DNA from: Nitrosococcus wardiae
GTDB lineage: Bacteria; Pseudomonadota; Gammaproteobacteria; Nitrosococcales; Nitrosococcaceae
Assembly (NCBI RefSeq): GCF_004421105.1
Contig: NZ_CP038033.1
Location: 887,659 to 951,658, forward strand
DNA length: 64,000 nt
Direction: 5' to 3'
Shown: in pieces, positions 34,690 through 43,186 of the stretch
How the letters are laid out: the number at the start of each line of letters is the position of its first letter
Numbering within the stretch: position 1 is the stretch's first letter
Made by a program: the position numbers and the translations under genes
Notes under the pieces: generated by a model
Told to the model about the DNA's origin: nothing
Seen by the model: only the letters and a program-made list of their open reading frames with translations
Databases searched by the model: none

Positions 34690-34914
34690 ATGGATCATCT
34701 CAATCGAATTATGGTAAATCCTGAAGTTTGTGGAGGGCGTCCCTGTATTCGCGGGCTTCGCATTCGGGTCAAGGACATTCTTGCTTTGTTGGCTGCCGGT
34801 GCTTCCCGGGAGGAGATTCTAGCCGACTACCCGTACCTGGAAGACGAGGACATTACAGCTGCTTTGGAGTATGCGGCTCGCCAGGCAGATCATCCGGTAC
34901 TGTGGGTGGCTTGA
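34690..34914 (+). CDS. DUF433 antitoxin
   Basis: A 74-residue protein with the DUF433 signature (NRIMVNPEVCGGRPCIRG then LRIRVKDIL, ASREEILADYPYLEDEDI), a winged-helix antitoxin normally encoded just before a DUF5615 PIN-like toxin. Only the first eight codons of that toxin follow (34917); the rest lies 0.9 kb away. The antitoxin is therefore an orphan in function. Confidence 0.88.
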   Translation: MDHLNRIMVNPEVCGGRPCIRGLRIRVKDILALLAAGASREEILADYPYLEDEDITAALEYAARQADHPVLWVA

Positions 34915-34916
34915 GG

Positions 34917-34943
34917 GTGCGCTTCCTAGTGGACCTGCAATGA
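34917..34943 (+). pseudogene. 5' stub of a DUF5615 PIN-like toxin
   Basis: GTG start two bases after the DUF433 stop, reading RFLVDLQ after the initiator and then TGA. This is the conserved start of DUF5615 toxins, where VDAQ or VDNQ is usual. The stop is created by fusion to the hicA start (CAATGA). The C-terminal portion survives at about 35832-35996. Confidence 0.6.
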
Positions 34944-35137
34944 AATTTACCGAGTTGGTTAAGCTTCTAGAAGACAATGGTTTCAGGGTTGTTAAGGAAA
35001 AGGGCTCTGTACGGTATTACGCCAAACCCGGGTGGGAGCGTCTCGTGCGGCTCGACTTCCATGGGAATAAAGAAATCCCCACAGGGACCTGTCGCGCCAT
35101 TCTCAAAGCAGCAGGCATCAACACACGTAAAGGGTGA
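34940..35137 (+). CDS. hicA: HicA-type mRNA interferase toxin
   Basis: A 65-residue dsRBD-fold toxin (FTELVKLLEDNGFRVVKEKG, then DFHGNKEIPTGTCRAILKAAG) that would cleave mRNA until bound by HicB. The catalytic His of canonical HicA normally follows KGS; here the motif is KGSVRYY, with the only His in DFHGNKE. This belongs to a subfamily with a different loop, so activity is uncertain. Its ATG overlaps the DUF5615 stub stop, and hicB starts 5 bp after its stop. Confidence 0.85.
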   Translation: MKFTELVKLLEDNGFRVVKEKGSVRYYAKPGWERLVRLDFHGNKEIPTGTCRAILKAAGINTRKG

Positions 35138-35142
35138 TAACC

Positions 35143-35382
35143 ATGATTGATCTACCTTATTCGCTCCTCATTGAAGCGACCGAGGAACCGGATTACTTTG
35201 GTTTCTATTCACCGGATCTCGAGGGTTTCACGGGTGTGGGCCACTCCGTGGAGGATTGTCTTTATAAAGCGAAGTGGGGGATGAAAGAGCATGTGGAATT
35301 GCTAAAGGAGCAGGGATTACCGATACCGCCGCGAAATCCCGATCCCAAGATCACTATCCAGAATGAGCGCAAGGTAGCTTAG
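35143..35382 (+). CDS. hicB: HicB-type antitoxin
   Basis: A 79-residue partial-RNase-H-fold protein (YSLLIEATEEPDYFGFYSPDLEG, split here as two stretches) with FTGVGHSVEDCLYKAKWG, typical of HicB antitoxins. It is of the short class without an obvious HTH or RHH C-terminal domain. ATG 35143 fits better than GTG 35134. Immediately downstream of hicA, so a complete pair by gene order. Confidence 0.85.
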   Translation: MIDLPYSLLIEATEEPDYFGFYSPDLEGFTGVGHSVEDCLYKAKWGMKEHVELLKEQGLPIPPRNPDPKITIQNERKVA

Positions 35383-35411
35383 CACTTGAGCACACCTTCC
35401 ACAGGACGAAG

Positions 35412-35996
35412 ATGATTGACTCGAAACGCCTTCTCGATGATTTGAAAAAGTTGCTCAAATACCTGGAGGATGACCTGTGGGAACGGGTGACTGCCGGACC
35501 TGAAATGGTAGATCGCCTTCAGGCGGAGTTACCGCTCTGCCGATAAAGCGGTCGCACGGGGGGGCCTTCGAGGTCTGGTGTGAAGGGGTTTTGACCCAGG
35601 CGGTGGTGGTCTGGATTCTGGGGTGTGTGTTTGTCCGTTCCTAGAGATAATGCCTTGGTGGATCAGCCCCTGATCTCGGGGTCGGGTGAGCGACGGGGTA
35701 GGGCCTCAAATCGTCAAACACTGTATTTCCAATCACATCCCACAGATACAGACCGAGATTATCTCTACGACGTCTTTCGTACTGTGGCGCAGTTGCCCGC
35801 TGTGACCAAGCTCTATGACGAAGCCCACAACCTGGATTTGGTGGCTTTTACAACCCTAGATCCAAACGGTCCCCCCATAGTATGGATTCGGGTGGGTAAT
35901 ACTACTCGGAGAGCACTTCTTGCTTGGTTTGCGCCCTTGCTACCCCAGATCGAGCAGGCAATCGCATCGGGGGAAAAGCTAATCGAGGTCACTTAG
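35412..35996 (+). pseudogene. BREX type 2 pglX N-terminus fused to DUF5615 toxin C-terminus
   Basis: From ATG 35412 the sequence reads IDSKRLLDDLKKLLKYLEDD, the start of PglX adenine methylases of BREX type 2. Several frameshifts follow, with EVWCEGVLTQAVVVWILGC and FVR-x-DNALVD in other frames, then YFQSHPTDTDRDYLYDVFR and LYDEAHN in the last frame. At about 35832 it switches to LVAFTTLDPNGPP-IVWIRVGNTTRRALLAW, the end of a DUF5615 toxin, and stops at 35996. Two unrelated genes were thus joined, and the toxin interrupted. More than 1000 residues of PglX are missing. Confidence 0.7.
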
Positions 35997-36355
35997 GCAA
36001 CGTGGAAACCGATGCAAATTTTCCACCAGACTGGCGGTAGCAGCGCCGGAGTTTTGCGGGAATCCGTTCTGCACCATTCTGCATAGTAAGGTAAATGACG
36101 CAACGGGCGTCCAGTTAAGCTAATGTCCATTGATACCAATTTCATGTAACTTTGCATTGTATAATGCTTAGTATAAACAATTACTTATAACCTTAATAAT
36201 AAGAGTTTCTTTCCAATTTCGTTCAAATCCTTACAGACCAATACTTAAAGCAAAGAATCAATGAAGAAGAAGGGGACCTTAACCGTTCCCCACTTCTTTT
36301 TTTGTTAACCAGATAAGACAAAAAGCGTTCTGCAGCTCGTGCCCATCCCTACCTA
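35997..36355. other. Intergenic with terminator at its end
   Basis: About 360 bp without a gene. An AT-rich tract occupies 36140-36240, and a terminator-like hairpin lies at 36272-36303. Nothing else supported. Confidence 0.5.
36272..36303 (+). terminator. Rho-independent terminator
   Basis: GGGGAC and GTTCCCC (one bulged T) form a stem at 36272-36291, followed by ACTTC and a run of seven T. It would end transcripts from the toxin-antitoxin region. The reverse strand also ends in pyrimidine-rich sequence and may serve the cupredoxin gene. Confidence 0.65.
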
Positions 36356-36787
36356 TTAACTGGTATTGAAATGATAGTGGTACCAAAACGTACCTGTTTT
36401 TTCCGCTTTCCAGCGGTAAGTAAAACTCTTGCCTGCTTCGATATTTTTATGTACAGACAAGAGCCTTTTTGCTGTTCCTAATAGGGCCTCATTGGGCCCA
36501 TTATCCGTTTGATGGATACCATGCCACTGGATGGCATAGTTAAAAGGGCTGTTGTTTTTTATATGAACAATGACTTTGTCGCCCTTACTAACATGGATAA
36601 ACGAGCTCTGAAACTGCCGCTCGGAAGAAAAAATGCTTACTTCAGTGATGGGAATATCAAACTCCCACTCTTTCGCTAAAATTGGTTGGGAAAGCAGGAG
36701 CATTCCTAGCAAAAACAAGGTAGACCTATCCAGGAATTGACGTCTAGGCTGCAAAACATTATTCCGCCAGCTATTTAGAAAATTCAT
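36356..36787 (-). CDS. Exported cupredoxin, probably a truncated multicopper oxidase
   Basis: A 143-residue protein with an N-terminal signal containing RRQF and a hydrophobic stretch (LFLLGMLLLSQPILA). The mature part is one cupredoxin domain with multicopper-oxidase-type copper motifs WHGIH and WYHYH. Such oxidases have two to three domains and over 300 residues; this one ends right after the second His pair, so it is probably a 5' remnant. Without the C-terminal domains the trinuclear copper centre cannot form. It is isolated, with no copper operon around. Confidence 0.65.
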   Translation of the reverse strand: MNFLNSWRNNVLQPRRQFLDRSTLFLLGMLLLSQPILAKEWEFDIPITEVSIFSSERQFQSSFIHVSKGDKVIVHIKNNSPFNYAIQWHGIHQTDNGPNEALLGTAKRLLSVHKNIEAGKSFTYRWKAEKTGTFWYHYHFNTS

Positions 36788-37104
36788 AGGATTACCTCCT
36801 CTTTATGCTTTGTCACAATTACTCCAACCCTATTTCATAAACATGAAAGCTAGGTCAAAAATTCACTGATCTGAACCCCCACTTAGGTGGCTTATGACTG
36901 GTGCAAATAAGTGTTTGATCGATAGCAAGCAAGAGATGCGCTTACAGCGCACGAAATCAGCTGGTCGATCACGGTGAGAGCTCTTCACACACAGAGGAGT
37001 AAGATTCAGATCACTATTCTGCGATTTCATGCGTTAGCCCTGGGGGTGCGGGTTAAGAAAATGCAGGTGAAGCTTTCATTTTATTCTTCTACTCATTGGA
37101 GTCC
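36788..37104. other. Intergenic, nothing recognised
   Basis: About 320 bp between the cupredoxin gene and the IS630 element. It may hold the cupredoxin promoter near 36790-36840. I see no gene, repeat or hairpin. Confidence 0.4.
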
Positions 37105-38155
37105 TATAGCGGTTCTCATTTAAGTTAGGGACAGAGTCCACAATGCTTAAAGTAGGCTTGACAGTTTTGAGGGGAAATCAGCGTAAGCGCTTCGCTGAGG
37201 GCTTGATAAAGCTGCTCTTTTGTCCGGGCCGCTTTTTTCTTTAGGACATGTTTTAGCTTGGACCAGGCGTATTCAATAGGATTGAGCTCAGGATGATAGG
37301 GGGGTAGAAAGACCACCTTGGCGCCGGTCTGCTCGATCTTCTCGATAGCCTCTTCATATCGATGAGCGGCGGCATTATCTAAAATGACCACTTTCCCTTC
37401 CTGGAGGTGAGGCCAGAGGAAATGTTCGACATAATAAAGGAAAACGGGGCCATTGAGTGTGCCTTCAAAACACATCGCTGGCAGTACTCCGTCTCTGGAC
37501 AGAGCGCCGATGGTGCTGATGCGCTCGCCTTGGGTCGTTGGTTTTTCTCCATAGGCTCTTTGCCCTTGAGGGGCCCGGCCATACACCGGGGTCAGATTCA
37601 ACACCGCTCCGGTTTCATCGAGCACAATGAAGTCTTCGGGGGAACACAGGCTCACTTTGATCCCATACTCAAGCCAGCGTTGTTGGACCCGGGGGGTGTG
37701 TTTTTGGGGATCGTAGACCGTTTTTTTTTCGCGTGATCCGGTGCTTTTTCAGCCCTCGGTCCATCGCCGAGGTGCTAATCGTTTCACCAAAGCGGGCTTC
37801 AAATCGCTGGCACAATTCCTGGAGCGTTAAATCGGGTTCGCACTGCAACACCTCGGTCAAATACTGGGCCCTCGGCTCATCAATTTTTGCCGGATGCCCC
37901 ACTCCTTCCCGGCGCTTGGGATGGACCGTCCCCGTCTCCCGAAAGCGCCTCAAAAAACCACTGACCGTGTTCTTCGACAGTTTAAATCGTGTCGCCAGCT
38001 GACGGATTGAACCCTCTTTGTTCGCATAGGCTTCAATGACTTTTTGGCGTAAATCCAATGAATACGGTGCAGGCATCGTCGTTAAACCCCTTCAATCGGG
38101 TTGAAGAAAACAAGCTATTTTAACATTGTGCCTAATGAAAACGGGAAGTGCTATA
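37105..38155 (-). mobile_element. IS630-family insertion sequence, about 1.05 kb
   Basis: Ends begin TATAGC on the left (37105) and GCTATA on the right (to 38155), with imperfect inverted repeats (left GGTTCTCATTTAAGTTAGG; the right one is its approximate complement). IS630 elements insert at TA and duplicate it. The right end overlaps the outer end of the IS701 element next to it. Confidence 0.8.
37125..38076 (-). pseudogene. IS630 transposase, two frames joined at A9
   Basis: The first frame (38076 to about 37726) encodes two HTH motifs (SIRQLATRFKLSKNTVSGFL and TLQELCQRFEARFGE). The second (to 37125) encodes the DDE domain (IVLDETGAVL, VVILDNAAAH, PPYHPELNPIEYAW). They meet at a run of nine A in the coding strand; with eight A the reading would continue RKKTVYDPQKH without a break. 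So either one A was gained or RNA polymerase/ribosome slippage restores the product, as known for some IS transposases. Confidence 0.8.
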
Positions 38156-39696
38156 TCTGTACTTTGTTGTTACTGGACATAAATATTGATACCTTCCCCT
38201 GCTTGGAGTTGATCAAGCAGCCGCTGCAAAGCAGCGGGTGGGGGCCTGTTGGACCACGCCTGCCAATACCGGCGTAACATCATGAAGGGTTCTAGCCACG
38301 CCCGAACCCGGCGCAGAGCGACGGGCCAGCTGACCGTGGGGCGGGGCAGGGCCGCGGGATCGGCGGATTTTTTTTTCCACTACCGGCGCAAGGTTTGAGG
38401 GTGATTGGGCGATCGCGGCCGCCGGGGGTCCCCCTTCGGTCGCTTTCTCCAAAGGGGTTTGGGCCAACGCCCACCAGCAGAAGCTCAAGGCACAGCACAC
38501 CAGCGCCCAATGGCGGCGCATGGCAAGATCTGAGCGCACCTGGTACTCAGCCCAACCGAGGGTGTTTTTCACCTGCTTGTATGTTTGCTCAATCCACACC
38601 CTCAACCCATAGAGGCGAACCACCTCAGCGAGCGTGGCCGCTTGGAGGCCCCCCTTTTCCAGGGCGCTACCCGGTGCCGGCAAATTGCTCACTAGATACC
38701 AGGTCTCGGCCTGCGGCAGGGTGGCCGGGTCAGTGGTGGTCACGATCAGGCGTTGAGGTTGATCCGGGCCAAACGGACCGGCTGTGGCCTCCAGCGCCCA
38801 CCAGCACTGCTCACTGCCGTCGCGAAAACGCCTGGTCAGCGCTTGCCAGCGTCCTGGCCGATCCGCCTTCCAGGGCGTGGCCTGGGCCGCTTCCCTCACC
38901 GAACCGATCTGTCCCGGAGAATGCCACCAGTTATGTTCTGGCCCTAATGCCAGAACATAGCCCACCCCACGCGCTTTGAGTCCGGCTCGAAAGTTTTTAT
39001 GGCTCCCGTAGAACGCATCGGCTACCACCGCCCGAAACGGCCAGCCCTGGGCGAGGACCCGATCCACCCGTTCCAATGCCATCGCCGGCTTAGTGCGAAA
39101 GGCTGCATCCTGCTGGCCCTGTCCAAACCAGTGCGCCGGGGTGTAAGGTTCCAACTCCAGCGGCACATACAGCCGTTCATCGGCCCATAGCGCGTGCACC
39201 GTCACCACCCCATTATCGACTTTGCCTAGCGAACCCAGATACTGCCTCCCCACATGAGCCGTTTTTGCGCCCCACTTGCGATCGCCCGTCTCATCGATGG
39301 CCAACACCCCACAGACCGTCGGCGCGGTCAACCCCGTCTGCTTCAGCAGTTCTAGTCGACGACCATTGACCGCCTCCACCTCCCAATTTGACTCCGATAA
39401 AAACCATTGCAGGCGCTGGGCCGGAGGGGCCGTCGCCCCCACCACCGGCTCGGTATTGGCCAAGGCCGTCAGCGTCTTGTTGCGCTCAGCCGGCAGTAGC
39501 AATCCTTCAAGATAACGACGAAACCCTTCACGCTGGCTGCTTCGCTCAAAGAGATCATCAAAGGCGTGGGCAAAGTCCTCGAGCAACCCCGGCGACGGTT
39601 CGATGGGAAGGCGTTGGGTCATGGCCGCAATACCGAATGGCTTTAATCCCCTCCATGATACTCTATTCCCACCCTTAGCAACAAAATACAGATATA
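38152..39696 (-). mobile_element. IS701-family insertion sequence, about 1.5 kb
   Basis: Inverted ends: TATATCTGTACTTTGTTG on the left (from 38152) and, reversed, TATATCTGTATTTTGTTG on the right (to 39696). One transposase gene fills it. It is directly abutted by the IS630 element. A remnant of a related element lies near 42832. Confidence 0.8.
38170..39622 (-). pseudogene. IS701 transposase frameshifted near the C-terminus at A9
   Basis: A DDE transposase of the IS701/IS4 group (GVLAIDETGDRKWG near residue 105, FRAVVADAFYGSHK near 197, YGLRVWIEQTYKQVKNTLGW near 340). The conserved YREK-like region is present. At about residue 415 a run of nine A (GAAAAAAAAATCC) puts the tail in a wrong frame ending at 38213. 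With eight A the frame reads KKSADPAALPRPTVSWP and goes on to the natural end (INIYVQ, stop 38170). Either a frameshift or a slippage site. Confidence 0.82.
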
Positions 39697-39930
39697 CAGG
39701 AATACCCTGGATCCAGCCGCATTCGCATAGGTGGTACCTGGGAATAGGGGCACTGGGGTGGAATACAAAGCGGGGACGCTCACGTGCGTGGGGAGGGGGG
39801 GATTGCAGATATCCGAAAAGTCCCTATCTAAGACAGTTCTGTACACTTCTAAATAGGTTGGGTTGCACCGAAGGCCATGGGACACTCCCCATGTTCACGG
39901 GTCCCCCCGCAAACTTGCAGGGCTAAGCCG

Positions 39931-40065
39931 ATGGGACACCAGGAACATCACAAAAATGATGAACCCGAGTACAAAGCGCTCACTGAATCAACAGGGGATT
40001 TACAGCATAGATTAAAGCAGTACGCCAATGGGGTCGACTACGTGAAGGCAAAAGAAACTACATAA
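39931..40065 (+). CDS. Small hydrophilic protein
   Basis: A 44-residue frame (starts GHQEHHKNDEPEYKALTEST) highly charged, ending 10 bp before the secreted-protein gene. No clear ribosome binding site. Could be a genuine small gene or the end of a lost one. Confidence 0.35.
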   Translation: MGHQEHHKNDEPEYKALTESTGDLQHRLKQYANGVDYVKAKETT

Positions 40066-40075
40066 GAGAAAAGCA

Positions 40076-40939
40076 ATGAGAACAACCATCATCGCTTTAG
40101 CCCTCACCTTGCTTGCTCATGCTGTCAACGCCGCCACACCTGAGAATGGTTGGTGGTGGAACCCACAAGAGCCGGGGAGCGGCTACAACATCGAGATCCA
40201 AGAGGGCATGGTCTTTATTGCCACCTCTGTCTATGACGATGAGGGCCATCCGGTATGGTACTCAGGTTCTGGGCAGATGGACCCAAACGAGCGGGTAACG
40301 ATGCGGCTGCTGCGATCGGAGGGCGGCCCGTGTCTGGGGTGCAGCTATATCAGCCCCCAATCCTTCGATAGTGGCCACTCCCTAGTGATCACCTTCAACA
40401 GCGAGACCACAGCAACGGTCTCCCTTGATGGTGACCGGAGCACGATAGAGCGATTTAATTTTGCCTTGGGAAGTGGAGTTAACCGCCTGCTCGGTGTGTG
40501 GACAATCGTGTTTCAGGTCACGACCGACCGGCTAGGCCACAGCGATGCGGTCACCTACTACCAGATCAACGATGGTATGGCTATCGGCTTTCGATCCACT
40601 GGCGTAGATAGAGTGAATGTGGCCAGGCCGATAGGTGAGGGAGACTACCTCAGCTTGATGGATCTTGCGGGTGGCGACCACATGGCGATGCTGTTTTGGT
40701 TTGAGGGACTCAACCGGATCGCAGGGGTTTCGGCGATAGTGGATTCTGATGCGACCACAAAAGAGATATTAAACGAATTAAAGAGCGGCTTGCCTGTGGT
40801 GGGGTTTCGCTATTCCTCCCTGGCAGCACTGGAGAATCTTGCCCAAGGAAAGCAGGCCAGTAGAGCAGAACAGGCCGATGTTTTATCGGCAATGCACAAA
40901 GTGCAGGATCTCATTGCCCAGATGGAGGCAGAACGCTAG
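40076..40939 (+). CDS. Secreted protein with GWWWNPQEPG-type beta domain
   Basis: A 287-residue protein with a signal peptide (TIIALALTLLAHAVNA, cleavage near AATPE). The mature N-terminus has the pattern GWWWNPQEPGSGYNIE followed by VFIATSVYDDEGHPVWY, a domain common in secreted gammaproteobacterial proteins. The C-terminal 40 residues are helical. Function unknown, probably periplasmic or exported. GAGAAAAGC precedes the ATG. Convergent with the next gene. Confidence 0.75.
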   Translation: MRTTIIALALTLLAHAVNAATPENGWWWNPQEPGSGYNIEIQEGMVFIATSVYDDEGHPVWYSGSGQMDPNERVTMRLLRSEGGPCLGCSYISPQSFDSGHSLVITFNSETTATVSLDGDRSTIERFNFALGSGVNRLLGVWTIVFQVTTDRLGHSDAVTYYQINDGMAIGFRSTGVDRVNVARPIGEGDYLSLMDLAGGDHMAMLFWFEGLNRIAGVSAIVDSDATTKEILNELKSGLPVVGFRYSSLAALENLAQGKQASRAEQADVLSAMHKVQDLIAQMEAER

Positions 40940-40953
40940 TTTATTAGCCTCGG

Positions 40954-41811
40954 CTAATCGCTCAGCCGTAGCCTTCGCCGTTTCGATTCTTCACCTCTCG
41001 AAAGCCTAAATTCGCCCGAAGCGCTTTTCCAGTATTCCCGCTGTTTCAGGAAGGGCATAATCATCACCTTCTTTAGGGTATTATCTTCCTTTTGCAGGTA
41101 GGCAGGGATTCCAATAACGATTTCGCGTTGGGGTATGCCGAGTTCGATACTCCGGTGCAGTCTGTCCCAAAAGGAAAAAACGACTGAATAATTCGAATTG
41201 GTTTCATCTTGAAAGCAGGAATGGTGGATGCCGTGCATTCTTGGAGTTACCAGAAAGAGATTAAGCGTGCGTTCCAATCGGATGGGAATCCGCAGATTGG
41301 AGTGATGAAAAAAAGTGCAAGTTTGGAAAATAGTGTCATAAAAGACGAGAGTTGCAGGGGAAATGCCGATGACAAGTACTTGGATGGCGCGAAAGCCCGT
41401 CGAAATGGCGATCTCGCCCGGATGAAACCGGAAGCCCGTGGAAACGTCAAGGTCCGGGTCAATATGGTGAACATTATGAAAGCGCCAAAGTAAAGGTATT
41501 TTGTGATTTGCTACGTGCCAGTAGTAAAAGCTAAGATCCAAGAGAAGAAATCCGGCAACAATTGCGGCAAGTCCCGTTAACCCAGAGGATGGAATCAGTC
41601 CGAAGCGGTGGCTGGCTGTCCACTCAAGGAAAAAGCCGGTAGTAGGCTGAATCAGCAAAAAAGCTACTGTAAAGGTTGTAATAGAGACGGTTATATTGAT
41701 GGCGAGGCGGTGCAGGGTAGAGCTTTTCCTGGTCCGCAGAGAGAATACTTTTTCCAGGAAAAAAAGCGCGATTACCACCGCTGCAACAATAAACAGTCCT
41801 TCTATGGCCAT
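40954..41811 (-). CDS. Sterol desaturase / fatty-acid hydroxylase family protein
   Basis: A 285-residue membrane di-iron enzyme with the family's His boxes: HVANH, HNVHH and HGIHH, spaced as usual in this superfamily. At least four hydrophobic segments (AAVVIALFFLE near the start, TVAFLLIQ, AAIVAGFLLLDLSF, VLVIGISPATLVF). Likely hydroxylates a lipid or sterol-like substrate. ATG 41811 has GGGAGAAAAGGC upstream and is preferred over 41874, whose extension is non-membrane. The STAS gene lies upstream on the same strand. Confidence 0.85.
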   Translation of the reverse strand: MAIEGLFIVAAVVIALFFLEKVFSLRTRKSSTLHRLAINITVSITTFTVAFLLIQPTTGFFLEWTASHRFGLIPSSGLTGLAAIVAGFLLLDLSFYYWHVANHKIPLLWRFHNVHHIDPDLDVSTGFRFHPGEIAISTGFRAIQVLVIGISPATLVFYDTIFQTCTFFHHSNLRIPIRLERTLNLFLVTPRMHGIHHSCFQDETNSNYSVVFSFWDRLHRSIELGIPQREIVIGIPAYLQKEDNTLKKVMIMPFLKQREYWKSASGEFRLSRGEESKRRRLRLSD

Positions 41812-41889
41812 GCCTTTTCTCCCAAGGCTAACGCATGAAAAACCTATTGGTTTTGCCGGGCTTGGGCGAGACACGTCTCCTTTCGAGGG

Positions 41890-42219
41890 TTACAAGAGGG
41901 TAAAGTGAGGCCCAAACCCGCGTAGCTGCAGTATTTTTTTCAAACGCGGACGACAATGGAGAAGCAGGAGGTCGGCGGGTCCCTTTTTGAGGCTGTCTTT
42001 CAACATCCACAGTAAGGTATAACCGGAGTCGCGAATCAAGCAGGTCTGGCTGAGGTCAATGAGGACTTTCATCTCAGAGTCACGGGCTTGTTGCGCGGTC
42101 TCCCAAAAATCCCGGCATAGGGCGAAATCCAGGACAGCGGGGGGAGTTAAAAGCACCATGTGGTTTTCAACTCCAGCCATGGGGCTATTGGCGATCGCAA
42201 GGTGAGTCGCTAAAGACAT
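41890..42219 (-). CDS. STAS-domain protein (anti-sigma antagonist-like)
   Basis: A 109-residue protein with the STAS fold pattern: beta-strand MKVLIDLSQTCLIRDSGYTLLW near residues 49-70, where the conserved Ser65 of DSGYTLLW is the possible phosphorylation site, followed by LLLLHCRPRLKKILQLRGF. Such domains partner with RsbW-like kinases or regulate lipid transport. GGAGGT precedes the ATG. No partner gene is visible nearby. Confidence 0.75.
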   Translation of the reverse strand: MSLATHLAIANSPMAGVENHMVLLTPPAVLDFALCRDFWETAQQARDSEMKVLIDLSQTCLIRDSGYTLLWMLKDSLKKGPADLLLLHCRPRLKKILQLRGFGPHFTLL

Positions 42220-42459
42220 GACAACCTCCTTTATTAATACCGCCTCTGTTTAACAGGGGTTTTGTTATTGCTATGAATTTAGAACTGGAAGTAAGTAAAG
42301 CCCAAAGCCCCTGTAATTAAAATGGGTATTTCTACGTAATTTTTGTCTTTTTTCCTCACGTTGCTTCACACTCCTTAGTGAAACTCGCACACGCCCGTCT
42401 ATATTACCTAAGAGAAATTACCTAAGAGCACCTACAAATAGCAGAAGAAGCTATCTAAG

Positions 42460-42639
42460 ATGTCGAACGTAATTCGTTTTGTTCCAGGCGTTCTCGGTGC
42501 CTTCACGGGGTTTATCGCTCTCAAACTTTTCCCGCTCCTAGGTGTTGGGCTGGTCTGGGAGTTCGTGCTCTTTATTGGAGTTTATCTGACAGTGACGGCT
42601 TTGGCTGACAAAGCCCAGCGGCGATCGGCTCAATCCTAA
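42460..42639 (+). CDS. Small membrane protein
   Basis: A 59-residue protein with two hydrophobic segments (FVPGVLGAFTGFIALKLFPL, then GLVWEFVLFIGVYLTVTALA) and a basic, Gln/Ser-rich end. The GAAGAAG sequence precedes the ATG. Function unknown, probably inner membrane. Confidence 0.6.
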   Translation: MSNVIRFVPGVLGAFTGFIALKLFPLLGVGLVWEFVLFIGVYLTVTALADKAQRRSAQS

Positions 42640-43186
42640 AGAGCATATGGCGACGACTTTTTTTACTAAGCGAAAGCGATCAGGTCTCCCTGTAAATTAG
42701 CGGCAGTTCAGTCAGCGAGGGTTTAGTCGGTGCTATTACCGCTAGTTACGTATAATTTCTTATTTTTCGGCTATTTTTCCTCTCCCGTCAGCGACTTGTT
42801 ACGCTTGGACGGCAGCAATCACTCTTCAAGAGAACGATGAAAACCCCTCCCGCTGACGGCGTCGCTCAAACAAATCATCAAAGGCTTGGGCAAAGCCTCA
42901 AGCAATCCAGGAGCCGGTTCTACAGATAAGCGTTAACTCAGGGCCGCAATACCCATAAGTTTTAACTTATCTAAAGCATAAAAATTATTGAATGTTGTTA
43001 TGAGAGAAACCATTATACTTTTTTTATGGTCTTTATGGTGAACGCAAATCGGTTTCTGTTCACGAAGTTTAGTTCTCCCTAGGAGACTTCTCTGTCTTGG
43101 TGAGCTTTAAAACATCCGCTTTTATTTACAAGCTAAATGAGTAAAGACGAGGATAAATAGTCTAACTCTGAAGAGGAGCAAAAGGA
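42640..43186. other. Intergenic with IS701-type remnant at about 42832-42960
   Basis: Positions 42832-42960 resemble the start of the IS701 transposase gene (39515-39640): both hold CAAATCATCAAAGGC-type and GGCCGCAATACC-type sequence, with many differences, so it is an old fragment. The rest is AT-rich and presumably contains the carbonic anhydrase promoter; I cannot place its boxes. Confidence 0.6.

Noticed and set aside
38395-38979. 194-residue + strand ORF opposite the IS701 transposase
   Set aside because: Antisense shadow in a GC-rich gene; Pro/Arg-rich composition without motif.
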